Position numbers and translations under genes: made by a program. From the NCBI GenBank assembly GCA_023248635.1, contig JAHFED010000027.1:3319-67318 (forward strand): a DNA stretch of 64,000 bases, written 5' to 3'. Positions 1 to 6,845 of the stretch are shown piece after piece. This DNA is from Myxococcales bacterium. GTDB taxonomy: Bacteria > Myxococcota > UBA727 > VGSZ01. Each line of letters starts with the position of its first letter. The first letter of the stretch is position 1. The notes beneath the pieces are model-generated. The model had not been told where the DNA came from and did not search any database. It worked only from the letters and a program-made list of their open reading frames with translations.

Positions 1-1543
1 CAGCTTCTGGGTCTGGCTGCTCGACGGCTGGTGCTGCGGCAGGGAAACCCGGCGAAGGAGGCAACCCAAACGCCGACGGCGGTGCCGCCTTCTTCAGGAA
101 CGTCGACAGCCCGTCACTCGCCGCATCGCGCTCGTTGTCGTAGTGCCCCATCAGCACGGCGTAGCGGGCCAGCGAGATGGCGCCGAGTTTCAGATCGAGC
201 TCAAGGCGGCGCTGCTTGGAGTCCATCTCCTCGTAGTCGGGGGGCACGCCGAAGATCACGCGCGGAACCACGTCGCCGAACTTAGGAGCGTAGGACGGCG
301 GGGCGAACTGGTCCAAGACCTCGAGCAGGATTGGCAGTAGGCGCTGCTCCTCGAAGCGTCGGAAGATGGGGCGGAGCTCACGCACCCGCTTGTCGTGCGG
401 CAGGTTGGCGATAGCCCGCGAGACACCGCTGACGGCGACGGTCGGCGTCGTCGCGTAGGCATCCGGGTTGGCGGCGCGCGACACGGCAATCTCACGCGTC
501 GACTGCGACCGCGAGGCGCGCATGTCCTCGAGCATGGGATTGAACCCGACGGACGTGATCGTCTCGCCGGGCGCAACCTTGATCCAGCGGTCGGGCCCCA
601 TCGGCAGATGGTCCGCCTCGTTCATGGTGCCGCTGTAGACGCCCTGCCCGTGGCCCTGCAGATTGACGACGTGGTGCTCGTTGCTGCGGCTGACGTTGAG
701 CTCGTCGACCTGTGCGATGACGTCGCGCTCAGGCGCTGGCCAGAAACCGCCGTCGGCTTGCTCGACGCGCAGGAAGCAGATCGGCAGGAGTTCGCCCGGA
801 TACTCGACAGGAAGCGAGGGGTGTTTGCCGTCTGTCGAGATGCGAACATGGCGCCACTTGCCCCACGCCTTGACGCTGCCGTCAGGGTTGGCGTCGTGCG
901 GCCGCGACCAGATCCACCAGGTCTCGACGCCCTGTGCGGCGCCGGCGGGAGTCTGCCGCAGACCACAGACCATGATCGCGCGGTCATCGTTGGGTGCGCT
1001 TGGGTGGCAGAGCACGATGACGTCGCTGGGCCAGTACATGTGCGCGACGGGCTTGCCTTCGTCAGTGTCGTCGACCTTGCGCCAACACACCTCGACAGCG
1101 GCGGCCTTCACGCCGGTCAGCGCGCGTCGCTCGAGCTCCGGCATGAGAGCCGCAAGCCCGATGTCCTCGATGGCGCGCGCGAAAGCCATGGCGCGGGTGT
1201 CCTCATCTGGGATGTCTGATTTGTCGCGCATCTCGAGGAAGCGCTCCGCGTCGACGACGTAGACGCCAGCATCGGTGCGCGCGAAAAACGCGAGCCAGTT
1301 GATGGGGCTGATGGGCATGGGCCCGGCGTTCGGAAACCGCTGGGCCAGCGCCGCAGCCACGATGGCCCGCTGATCGCCGCGGTAGCGCTGGGCCATCCCG
1401 GCGACGTCGACGTCGTAGTCGACTGGCTTGGCGCGTTTGCCTGCGTCGAGGACGGTGCGCAGTTCGAGCGCGGTGCTGGCCTGCGCCCCAAGCGCGATGA
1501 TGGCCGCGTGCAATCGCTGCTGTGATTGGTCGGGGAAGAGCAT
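1..1543 (-). CDS. Phage portal protein (partial, runs off left edge)
   Basis: The frame is open from an ATG at 1543 to the window edge, about 514 codons, with no stop seen in the parts read. The protein begins MLFPDQSQQRLHAAI and includes segments such as LPVEYPGELLPICFL and ARYAVLMGHYDNERDAASDG, followed by a Pro/Ala-rich tail near the edge. The portal forms the dodecameric ring at the capsid vertex through which DNA is packaged. The assignment rests on position directly after the large terminase, on size and on general sequence character; no diagnostic motif was checked. There is no Shine-Dalgarno before the ATG; a 21-bp element shared with the terminase start lies 8 nt upstream. It could instead be another head-assembly protein. 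Confidence 0.65.
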   Translation of the reverse strand, partial: MLFPDQSQQRLHAAIIALGAQASTALELRTVLDAGKRAKPVDYDVDVAGMAQRYRGDQRAIVAAALAQRFPNAGPMPISPINWLAFFARTDAGVYVVDAERFLEMRDKSDIPDEDTRAMAFARAIEDIGLAALMPELERRALTGVKAAAVEVCWRKVDDTDEGKPVAHMYWPSDVIVLCHPSAPNDDRAIMVCGLRQTPAGAAQGVETWWIWSRPHDANPDGSVKAWGKWRHVRISTDGKHPSLPVEYPGELLPICFLRVEQADGGFWPAPERDVIAQVDELNVSRSNEHHVVNLQGHGQGVYSGTMNEADHLPMGPDRWIKVAPGETITSVGFNPMLEDMRASRSQSTREIAVSRAANPDAYATTPTVAVSGVSRAIANLPHDKRVRELRPIFRRFEEQRLLPILLEVLDQFAPPSYAPKFGDVVPRVIFGVPPDYEEMDSKQRRLELDLKLGAISLARYAVLMGHYDNERDAASDGLSTFLKKAAPPSAFGLPPSPGFPAAAPAVEQPDPEA

Positions 1544-1551
1544 GCCAAAGC

Positions 1552-1572
1552 GTCAGCCCGCGATGGCGTGAC
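1552..1572 (-). promoter_or_regulatory. Conserved 21-bp dyad 8 nt upstream of the portal start
   Basis: Read leftward this is GTCACGCCAT, then CGCG, then GGCTGAC-like sequence, with GTCA/TGAC at its ends. A near-identical copy at 2880-2900 lies exactly 8 nt upstream of the large-terminase start. Neither gene has a recognisable Shine-Dalgarno. The shared element may be an operator or a translation-control site; its function is unknown. Confidence 0.4.
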
Positions 1573-1581
1573 AACGTGCGG

Positions 1582-2871
1582 TCAGAGCGCTCGAGCGAAC
1601 GGGATGATCTGCGCCTGCTGCTGGCGCCATACCGGGAACTGCCAGAAGCAGCCGTAGCCCACGGCGTCCGCGGCGGCATCGAGGCCCCCGGCCTTATCGG
1701 GCTGGCCGTTCACGTAGGCCTGCCGCTCGAACATCATGCAGGTCTGCGGAGCCCCCTGGGGGTCGATGGTCAGGCGTCGGTCCCGCAGCATGATCTGCAC
1801 GGTGTTCACCCGATCGTCGATGAGCGGATTCGCCAGGCCGTGGCGGGGCTCAAAGCCGGCTTGCTGCAGCAGTGCGACGTGCGTCAACGGCGTCACCGAC
1901 GTGCGCTGTGTGCCGCTGGCGTCGCAGAAGACCTTGATTCGCATCGCGCGGACGTCGTCAGCGGTGATGTGACGGCGACGAGTGCGCGTCAGATAGGCCG
2001 CGAGATAGCGCTTGATCTCCTCGGCCTGGCGCGCGGTGTCAGTGTTGGTGCCGACGAATTCGCCGACGATGTGGGCGCTCTGCCGGGCGGGCTCCACCTC
2101 GGCCACGACCCAATGCATTTTGCCGACGTTGAAGTCTGCCCACACCTGGAGTTCGGCGACGCCGACGCAAGGGTTGCGACCGTGCACGTCGCGAGAGAAA
2201 CGGCTGTAGACGCGGCCCCCTTTGGCGCGGCGCTGGCCCTCGAGCTTCTCTCCGGCCTCGTCGGCGTCGAGTCGGCCCTCCATGTCCGCGACATAGTCGG
2301 CGCGAAGCATGGTGTTTGCCCGTGTGCGCACAACCCATACGCGCGTGGACGGCTTCGGCGCCGCGAGCACCAGGTCATAGCAAGGGCCGTAGCCCTCGGG
2401 CGTCCCCGTCAGGACGATCTGCTGGCAGGGCCCGACGGAGACGCGCGCCATGGCGACCTGCAAGGCCTCACGCTCGCAGAGCTCCCACTCGTCGACGAGG
2501 AGGCCGCCAACGGTGAGGCCCTCGAGCGAGCGCGGGTTGTCGGCGGAGCGACAGAGGACGTCGAAGGTTCTGCCGCGCCCGATCGTGAGGACGCGATCAC
2601 TCTTGTGGTACCGCCAGGGCAGCCCCCACACATCAAGCATGCGCATCGCTGAGGCCACGAAGACGTCGACGACCATGCGGTAGGTCGGCTCGATGGCGAG
2701 GATCGGGGCGCCCTCACTGCGAAAGCCCATGTCAATGACAGCGGCGACACCTGTGACGGTTTTGCCCGAGCGGTAGCCGCCCTGCATGACGCGAATCTTG
2801 GAGGTACGATCCGCGACGAGCTCAAGCTGATGGGGAAGGAGCTCCGCGTTGCCGCGGCGGACGTCGACCAT
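1582..2871 (-). CDS. Phage terminase large subunit (packaging ATPase/nuclease)
   Basis: This 429-residue protein is the DNA-packaging motor that cuts concatemeric phage DNA and translocates it into the prohead through the portal. A Walker A motif GGYRSGKT lies at residues 31-38 and a Walker B segment GGLLVDEWE at about 122-130. LTGTPEG at about 155 fits the coupling region. The C-terminal half has Asp-rich segments (ADFNVGKMHW and FCDASG) that fit the RNase H-like nuclease domain. The start at ATG 2871 follows the conserved 21-bp element rather than a clear Shine-Dalgarno. The gene lies 38 bp before the portal and 189 bp after the small subunit, the usual phage order. Confidence 0.9.
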   Translation of the reverse strand: MVDVRRGNAELLPHQLELVADRTSKIRVMQGGYRSGKTVTGVAAVIDMGFRSEGAPILAIEPTYRMVVDVFVASAMRMLDVWGLPWRYHKSDRVLTIGRGRTFDVLCRSADNPRSLEGLTVGGLLVDEWELCEREALQVAMARVSVGPCQQIVLTGTPEGYGPCYDLVLAAPKPSTRVWVVRTRANTMLRADYVADMEGRLDADEAGEKLEGQRRAKGGRVYSRFSRDVHGRNPCVGVAELQVWADFNVGKMHWVVAEVEPARQSAHIVGEFVGTNTDTARQAEEIKRYLAAYLTRTRRRHITADDVRAMRIKVFCDASGTQRTSVTPLTHVALLQQAGFEPRHGLANPLIDDRVNTVQIMLRDRRLTIDPQGAPQTCMMFERQAYVNGQPDKAGGLDAAADAVGYGCFWQFPVWRQQQAQIIPFARAL

Positions 2872-2879
2872 GCAACACG

Positions 2880-2900
2880 GTCAGCCGCGCATGGCGTGAC
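2880..2900 (-). promoter_or_regulatory. Conserved 21-bp dyad 8 nt upstream of the large-terminase start
   Basis: Second copy of the element at 1552-1572. The outer 17 positions match; the central four bases are GCGC here and CGCG there. It lies in the 189-bp gap between the terminase subunit genes, which also holds a run of seven T, one C and seven A, possibly part of an internal promoter for the packaging genes. Confidence 0.4.
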
Positions 2901-3060
2901 GACGGTAAAGCCGCCTGAACTCGCTGAATCAGTGTATTTTTTTGAAAAAAATGCCGCCGTCAATGTGACGAAGAAGTTTTCGGGTTGAAAACTGAGCCCG
3001 GCGCGCGAGGTTGGGGGGGCCCGGGGGTTAAAACGTCACACGAAGACCCCCTATCCACAG

Positions 3061-3507
3061 TCACGACACAACAATAGGCACAAAAAAGGCCAACGTGTCG
3101 ACGCTCCCGTCGTCGGGCGCCGCGGGCTTGTCACCCCACCGCGCAGGGTCCAGCACGGCCAGCACCTTGGCGCACGCGGTCACCGTGGCGAGGTCGCCCT
3201 CTTGAGCGGCCTGCACCGCACACTGCTCGAGGTCGACGACCCTCTCGGCATCGCTCTTCACTGGGGCCTCGACGCGGGCCTTGCCGGGTGCCCCATACAC
3301 GAGGTCGCACATCCGCTCGGCCGCTCGCAGCTGCAGCGTGTCGCCGTCCTGTTCCCCGCTCGACACGTCGGCGATGTACTGGGCCGCATCCGGAGCCCCA
3401 TCGACGATGCAGGCAGGCAGAGGGGGTCTCCCTCGGCCTCCCGTGTTGGCCTTGTTCCCCTTGCCGAAGCGACCGTTGTTACCGCGACCATTTGCTGCTG
3501 GCTTCAT
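3061..3507 (-). CDS. Putative phage terminase small subunit
   Basis: The protein has about 148 residues and starts MKPAANGRGNNGRFGKGNKA, a Gly/Asn/Lys-rich N-terminus common in phage and mobile-element proteins (NGRFGKGN... GRGRPP), followed by a mostly helical body. The assignment as the DNA-recognition subunit of terminase rests on its position just upstream of the large subunit and on size. The start may be ATG 3507 or the adjacent GTG 3510, which overlaps the preceding stop as GTGA; AAGGAAGG lies 5-8 nt upstream and suits either. Confidence 0.5.
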   Translation of the reverse strand: MKPAANGRGNNGRFGKGNKANTGGRGRPPLPACIVDGAPDAAQYIADVSSGEQDGDTLQLRAAERMCDLVYGAPGKARVEAPVKSDAERVVDLEQCAVQAAQEGDLATVTACAKVLAVLDPARWGDKPAAPDDGSVDTLAFFVPIVVS

Positions 3508-4136
3508 CACGCCACCTTCCTTCGACGCCTACGTTGGCGCCCTCTCGACGTGAGCACACTTGCCGCTCGAGACACCTCAGCCCCCACGATCTCGTGGTAG
3601 CCCTCGCGCCACTCCTTGGGCACGAGGCGGGGCACCTCGCTGAGCAGGTGGGCGACGACGCCGACAAGGGGGCCGTCACCTGGGGCTGGGTACAGAGGCT
3701 GACTGCAGGCAGCAGCGATTGCCGGTGGGCTCCTGCCGGCAACCAGCATCGCGATGGCGAGCATGCGCCACTCGCGGTCCTTCCGAAATGCAGGCTGACA
3801 CTGGGTGCACCACCTCCCCGAGGCCGGTCGCCCACAGTTTTCGCACGCCCCTGGAGCGGGCAGAAAGCCCCCTGGTGCGGACATATTTGCCCGCACCTCG
3901 ACGACAAAAAGGCGCCTCCCAACGTGCCGCTCGGGCCCTTCGCGACGAAACAGGCCCCAACGCTCTCCGTCCGCGATCACCCTGCGCGTCGAGCGATCGT
4001 CGTCATGCCCCAGCGCAGCTTGCAACGCGCGCATGCCGCCGATGACTTCGCCACTCTCGTCAGCCAGCTCGAAAGCAACGCGCACAGCCATCTGCACGGC
4101 ATGCGGGACATCGCGGGCAAATCGGCGCGCGCTCAT
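3507..4136 (-). CDS. Phage Zn-finger protein, possibly replication or DNA-binding
   Basis: This is a protein of about 209 residues of unrecognised family. The ATG at 4136 was chosen because it overlaps the preceding stop as ATGA; sequence further upstream in this frame is Arg/Ser-rich and looks like the wrong frame. Residues 1-80 contain a helical segment (RRFARDVPHAVQMAVRVAFE) and GLFRREGPERHVGRRLFVVE, resembling a winged-helix replication-initiator type domain. A four-cysteine Zn-binding motif, CENCGRPASGRWCTQC, follows at about residue 105. The C-terminus is strongly basic (RGRQRRRRRKVA). It lies between the resolvase-side genes and the terminase small subunit. Confidence 0.6.
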   Translation of the reverse strand: MSARRFARDVPHAVQMAVRVAFELADESGEVIGGMRALQAALGHDDDRSTRRVIADGERWGLFRREGPERHVGRRLFVVEVRANMSAPGGFLPAPGACENCGRPASGRWCTQCQPAFRKDREWRMLAIAMLVAGRSPPAIAAACSQPLYPAPGDGPLVGVVAHLLSEVPRLVPKEWREGYHEIVGAEVSRAASVLTSRGRQRRRRRKVA

Positions 4137-4390
4137 CCTTGGGCTCGTCCTTGTCCGCTGGTTCTCGTGGATGACGGGCTTCGCCACGACCGACCTCGCA
4201 GGGATCGACCTGTTTGACGACGAAGAGGCTTGGCGTGACGCGGCCAACGCGACCCAAGGTTCCAGCCATTCCCGAGGTCGCCCTCGATATAGCCCTGACG
4301 CAGCCCTGTGCCGAAGCCAGGCACGATCCCAACAAGCCAAAGCCCCTCAAGGGAGCGCCGACGATCTGCACACCAAACCTCTTCACTCAC
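4133..4390 (-). CDS. Small phage hypothetical protein (85 aa)
   Basis: A GTG at 4390 overlaps the resolvase stop as GTGA, and the stop at 4133 overlaps the next ATG as ATGA, matching the coupling of the rest of the operon. That makes this frame the best candidate among three overlapping ones. The first half (WLVGIVPGFGTGLRQGYIEG) looks like folded protein; the last 35 residues are Arg/Ser-rich and atypical. An alternative, a GTG at 4386 in another frame giving a 108-residue product, is not excluded. Function unknown. Confidence 0.4.
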   Translation of the reverse strand: MSEEVWCADRRRSLEGLWLVGIVPGFGTGLRQGYIEGDLGNGWNLGSRWPRHAKPLRRQTGRSLRGRSWRSPSSTRTSGQGRAQG

Positions 4391-4818
4391 ACTGCACCTC
4401 CCACGACATCGACAATGATCCTCGTTGATGGCACCGAGCCGTAGCGCTTGGTCGCCATCACCTGCACCAGCTGCGCGTCGTCGACCCACACCACGCCATT
4501 GAGGGCGTCGCTTGTGAGCTTGACGAGGTTGTCGACGTCAGGCTTCTTCGTCGGGTGGCACGTCCCCGTGAGCGCCGCTGCGCGGTCCTTCTTCGACCAC
4601 GACGCGGCGACAGGCAGGGTGAAGGTCACGTCCATGCGGAGCGGCCCAGTGAGCGGCAGCAGGTCGCGCACGCTGGCCAGCTCGACCAAGGCGCGGCCGG
4701 CGAGGGTGCTCTCTGCGTCGCGGGTCTTCGACGGTGTGAACATGCGCCCGGTGCGGGTCGCTCGAGCACGGCCCTTGGCGGTTGGGGCTCCGGGGATGGT
4801 GATGTCGACGAGGGTCAT
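4387..4818 (-). CDS. RusA-like Holliday-junction resolvase
   Basis: About 143 residues. RusA-family enzymes are homodimeric endonucleases that cut Holliday junctions formed during phage recombination and replication. The family hallmark is visible as KPDVDNLVKLTSDALNG followed by VVWVDDAQLVQ, which supplies the conserved Asp residues of the metal site. The N-terminal strand ITIPGAPTAKGRARAT is also typical. ATG 4818 overlaps the stop of the upstream small gene as ATGA; an upstream in-frame start is less likely. The gene lies downstream of SSB and an HNH protein. Confidence 0.85.
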   Translation of the reverse strand: MTLVDITIPGAPTAKGRARATRTGRMFTPSKTRDAESTLAGRALVELASVRDLLPLTGPLRMDVTFTLPVAASWSKKDRAAALTGTCHPTKKPDVDNLVKLTSDALNGVVWVDDAQLVQVMATKRYGSVPSTRIIVDVVGGAV

Positions 4819-4943
4819 CGCGCCCACCGGACGAGGCACATGACCTCGCGGATCGACAAGCCAAACGCCCTGGCTAAAGCAGCGACCTTCTTGCCTGTGC
4901 CCATGTGTGGGTGCTGCATGAAGGCGGAGTGCACGAGGTTCAC
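4815..4943 (-). CDS. Small phage protein with helix-turn-helix-like C-terminus (42 aa)
   Basis: A GTG at 4943 overlaps the preceding stop as GTGA, and the TGA overlaps the resolvase ATG. The product is 42 residues. Its C-terminal half, KKVAALARAFGLSIREVMCL, has the spacing of a helix-turn-helix. A start at ATG 4919 would also keep this segment. It may be a small DNA-binding regulator; this is an inference from a short sequence. Confidence 0.4.
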   Translation of the reverse strand: MNLVHSAFMQHPHMGTGKKVAALARAFGLSIREVMCLVRWAR

Positions 4944-5134
4944 TGCATCACCCCCGGATTCCCCTGCGTGAGGTGGACGTGGATGACCCTGGTCGGCGTG
5001 ATGACCACGTCGACGTGCACCCGCCCCTCGTTGAGGTCGTCGAGCAACACGCCGTCGATCACGATCAACGCGGGCTCGTCGTAGGAGATGCCCCACCGCT
5101 TCAGCTGCGCCTGCACTCGGGCGAGCAGCTTCAT
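4940..5134 (-). CDS. Small phage hypothetical protein (64 aa)
   Basis: The protein starts MKLLARVQAQLKRWGISYDE and contains an alternating hydrophobic segment (ALIVIDGVLLDD, VDVVITPTRVIHVHL) suggesting an alpha/beta fold. It is coupled to both neighbours by 4-bp overlaps (ATGA upstream, GTGA downstream). Family and function are not recognised. Confidence 0.55.
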   Translation of the reverse strand: MKLLARVQAQLKRWGISYDEPALIVIDGVLLDDLNEGRVHVDVVITPTRVIHVHLTQGNPGVMQ

Positions 5135-5562
5135 GGCGTCACCGCTAACTCCGCGTGTTCACGGCGATGACAGCGGCAGCACAGCCACTCGACCTCCAGC
5201 GGCTTCGCATAGTCACGGTGATGACCTTCGATCCGGACGTCATCACGAAGACATCGTCCGCACGCGTCAGGCTTAGAGACTCGGCGGTCGCGCACCGCGT
5301 TGCCAAGAGCGACGTGCGCTGCCCGCTTGTCGGGGTGAGCCAGCGCCCGTCGCTTCGCTCCCTCGGCGATCTGTTGCTTCCTGGCGCCGACATACCGAGC
5401 CCTTTCATAGGCGGCGTGCACGTCTGGCTGCGCGCGCCGTCGCTCCTTCGCGGCAAGGCAGCAGCACGACTTACAGGCGCTGTCATGCCCGCCCGCGCAG
5501 TGGGGATTCTTGTAGAAGTCGTCGAGAGGGGCCATCACCCCGCAAGTCCTGCAAGTCTTCAT
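5131..5562 (-). CDS. HNH-type endonuclease/Zn-finger protein
   Basis: About 143 residues. The N-terminus has paired CxxC motifs (MKTCRTCGVMAPLDDFYKNP and CKSCCC) like those of phage recombination-endonuclease-VII or HNH proteins. The C-terminus holds a treble-clef HNH segment: CGRCLRDD, then EGHHRDYAKPLEVEWLC and CRCHRREH. ATG 5562 is chosen because GAGGAGG lies about 5 nt upstream; an in-frame ATG 30 nt earlier lacks such a site. The stop overlaps the next start as ATGA. In a packaging operon HNH proteins may assist terminase cleavage; here the gene lies next to SSB and the resolvase, so replication or recombination is equally likely. Confidence 0.75.
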   Translation of the reverse strand: MKTCRTCGVMAPLDDFYKNPHCAGGHDSACKSCCCLAAKERRRAQPDVHAAYERARYVGARKQQIAEGAKRRALAHPDKRAAHVALGNAVRDRRVSKPDACGRCLRDDVRIEGHHRDYAKPLEVEWLCCRCHRREHAELAVTP

Positions 5563-5572
5563 GGGCGCCTCC

Positions 5573-5986
5573 TCAGAATGGCAATTCGTCATCGATGAAC
5601 CCGCTCGCCCCAGCAGCAGGCGCCGGGGTCGCAGCAGGTGCGCCTTCGCCCTTGCCGCCGCCGAGGAACACGACGTCGTTGGCTATGAGCCCCACTGAAG
5701 TGCGCTCCTTGCCCTCTTTGTCCTTCCACACGTCGACCTCGAGCTTGCCCGTCACCAGCACCGGGCGGCCCTTGTCGAGGTACTGGCCGCACGCTTCGGC
5801 CGTTTTCCCGAAGCACGTCACGCGGATCCAAGTCGCGACATCGGCGTAGGTGCCGTCTTTGTCCTTCTTGCGGTCGTTGACGGCGACGGAGAACTTGCAC
5901 ACCGCGCTTCCGCTCGGGGTGTAGGTGACCTCGGGCGCCTTCCCAAGGTTGCCGCTGAACGTTGCCACGTTGACGCTCTTGCCCAT
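5573..5986 (-). CDS. ssb: Single-stranded DNA-binding protein
   Basis: The 137-residue protein coats single-stranded DNA during phage replication. It starts SVNVATFSGNLGKAPEVTYT and has the OB-fold core (KFSVAVNDRK, TWIRVTCFGKTAEACGQYLD, GRPVLVTGKLEVDVW). A short Gly/Ala/Pro linker leads to the acidic tip FIDDELPF, the bacterial SSB C-terminal protein-interaction motif. It is shorter than E. coli SSB (178 residues) because of the shorter linker. It lies three bases from the upstream Zn-ribbon gene. Confidence 0.95.
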   Translation of the reverse strand: MGKSVNVATFSGNLGKAPEVTYTPSGSAVCKFSVAVNDRKKDKDGTYADVATWIRVTCFGKTAEACGQYLDKGRPVLVTGKLEVDVWKDKEGKERTSVGLIANDVVFLGGGKGEGAPAATPAPAAGASGFIDDELPF

Positions 5987-5989
5987 GTG

Positions 5990-6337
5990 TCAGCCCTCTT
6001 TCGCCGCAGCCGCGGCCTGTCGTTTGGTGTTGTCCTCGAGAATCTTCTGCACGCGCCGCACTGCCGCCTCGTGCTTGTCGCCGACGATCGACAGGACGAT
6101 CCGCGCCCGGTGAGACCCAAGAGGGAGCCGTCCCCCGCTGGGAGTCGTGCAGGCTTCGTCGACCTTCGCCCCGCAGAACGGACATGCGACGGGCGAGCTG
6201 TTGACGACCTTCAACCCTTGCGCAGCGCGCGCCGCGTCGTCGTCGGCCTGGCAAATCACGCAGCGGTGGTGCCCCCGCTGAGAACCACAACGCGGGCACG
6301 TGTTCCACTTCGCCTTGGCGTCCGCGGGCGCGTTCAT
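5990..6337 (-). CDS. Phage double Zn-ribbon protein (115 aa)
   Basis: Two Cys clusters are visible. The first is CPRCGSQRGHHRCVIC near residues 14-29. The second is ACPFCGAKVDEACTTPSGGR followed by a His/Arg tail, a pattern common in small phage Zn-finger proteins. The C-terminus is a basic helix (RRVQKILEDNTKRQAAAAAK). The start overlaps the upstream stop (ATGA). It is probably nucleic-acid binding; the exact role is unknown. Confidence 0.65.
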   Translation of the reverse strand: MNAPADAKAKWNTCPRCGSQRGHHRCVICQADDDAARAAQGLKVVNSSPVACPFCGAKVDEACTTPSGGRLPLGSHRARIVLSIVGDKHEAAVRRVQKILEDNTKRQAAAAAKEG

Positions 6338-6657
6338 TTGCCACCGGTGGTCGGACGATCGTCCTCGCCGAAGCCGCTCAGCTCCGACTCAAGCAGGAAC
6401 AGCAGCGAGCACGCGGCGTGAGCCAGATGCGGGAGGCCGCTCTCGGGGTCGAGCGTCTCGCCGCGGTGCCATGCGAACAGGTGTCGCAACGTCGCGCCGT
6501 AGTAGCGGGTGCGCTTGTCGACCTTGCGCCATCCGTTCGGCGCGTACTTGCGGGCCCCGAACGCCAGCACCTGGGCGATGGCCTCGAGCGCAACGGTCGG
6601 CAGCAGGTGAGCGGCCGGCTTGTCCTGATCGTTCTTCACGAACTCGCGGGCGGTCAT
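6334..6657 (-). CDS. Putative dATP/dGTP diphosphohydrolase (DUF5664-like)
   Basis: The 107-residue protein starts MTAREFVKNDQDKPAAHLLP and carries the segment LAFGARKYAPNGWRKV, then TLRHLFAWHRGETLDPESG and HLAHAACSLLFLLESE. This matches the small all-alpha phage family annotated as dATP/dGTP diphosphohydrolase, N-terminal (DUF5664). The conserved Glu/Asp residues (E67, D70, E72) and His residues would form the metal site. Such enzymes may alter the purine deoxynucleotide pool, and some relatives occur in phages with modified adenine. No PurZ-like partner is visible. Coupled by ATGA on both sides. Confidence 0.65.
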   Translation of the reverse strand: MTAREFVKNDQDKPAAHLLPTVALEAIAQVLAFGARKYAPNGWRKVDKRTRYYGATLRHLFAWHRGETLDPESGLPHLAHAACSLLFLLESELSGFGEDDRPTTGGK

Positions 6658-6845
6658 CGGCCACCCCAGCGCTTGCCTGGCTGCTTCTGCCGTCGCGTGT
6701 TCTTCGGCAGCCTCGACCGCTCCAGTGCCTCGAGGGTCGCCACACGCAGCTTGTCCGCTGTCGTGACCGTCTCCATCACCGCTTCGACAGCTGGCGTGTT
6801 CTCAGGAAGGAGGAGACCTCCTTCTTTCTTCTCTTCTTCCCTCAT
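6654..6845 (-). CDS. Small phage hypothetical protein (63 aa)
   Basis: An acidic/basic helical protein (MREEEKKEGGLLLPENTPAV, then ATLEALERSRLPKNTRRQKQ) with no recognised family. It is linked by 4-bp overlaps to the D5-family helicase upstream and the nucleotide-hydrolase-like gene downstream, which supports it being translated. Function unknown. Confidence 0.5.
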   Translation of the reverse strand: MREEEKKEGGLLLPENTPAVEAVMETVTTADKLRVATLEALERSRLPKNTRRQKQPGKRWGGR

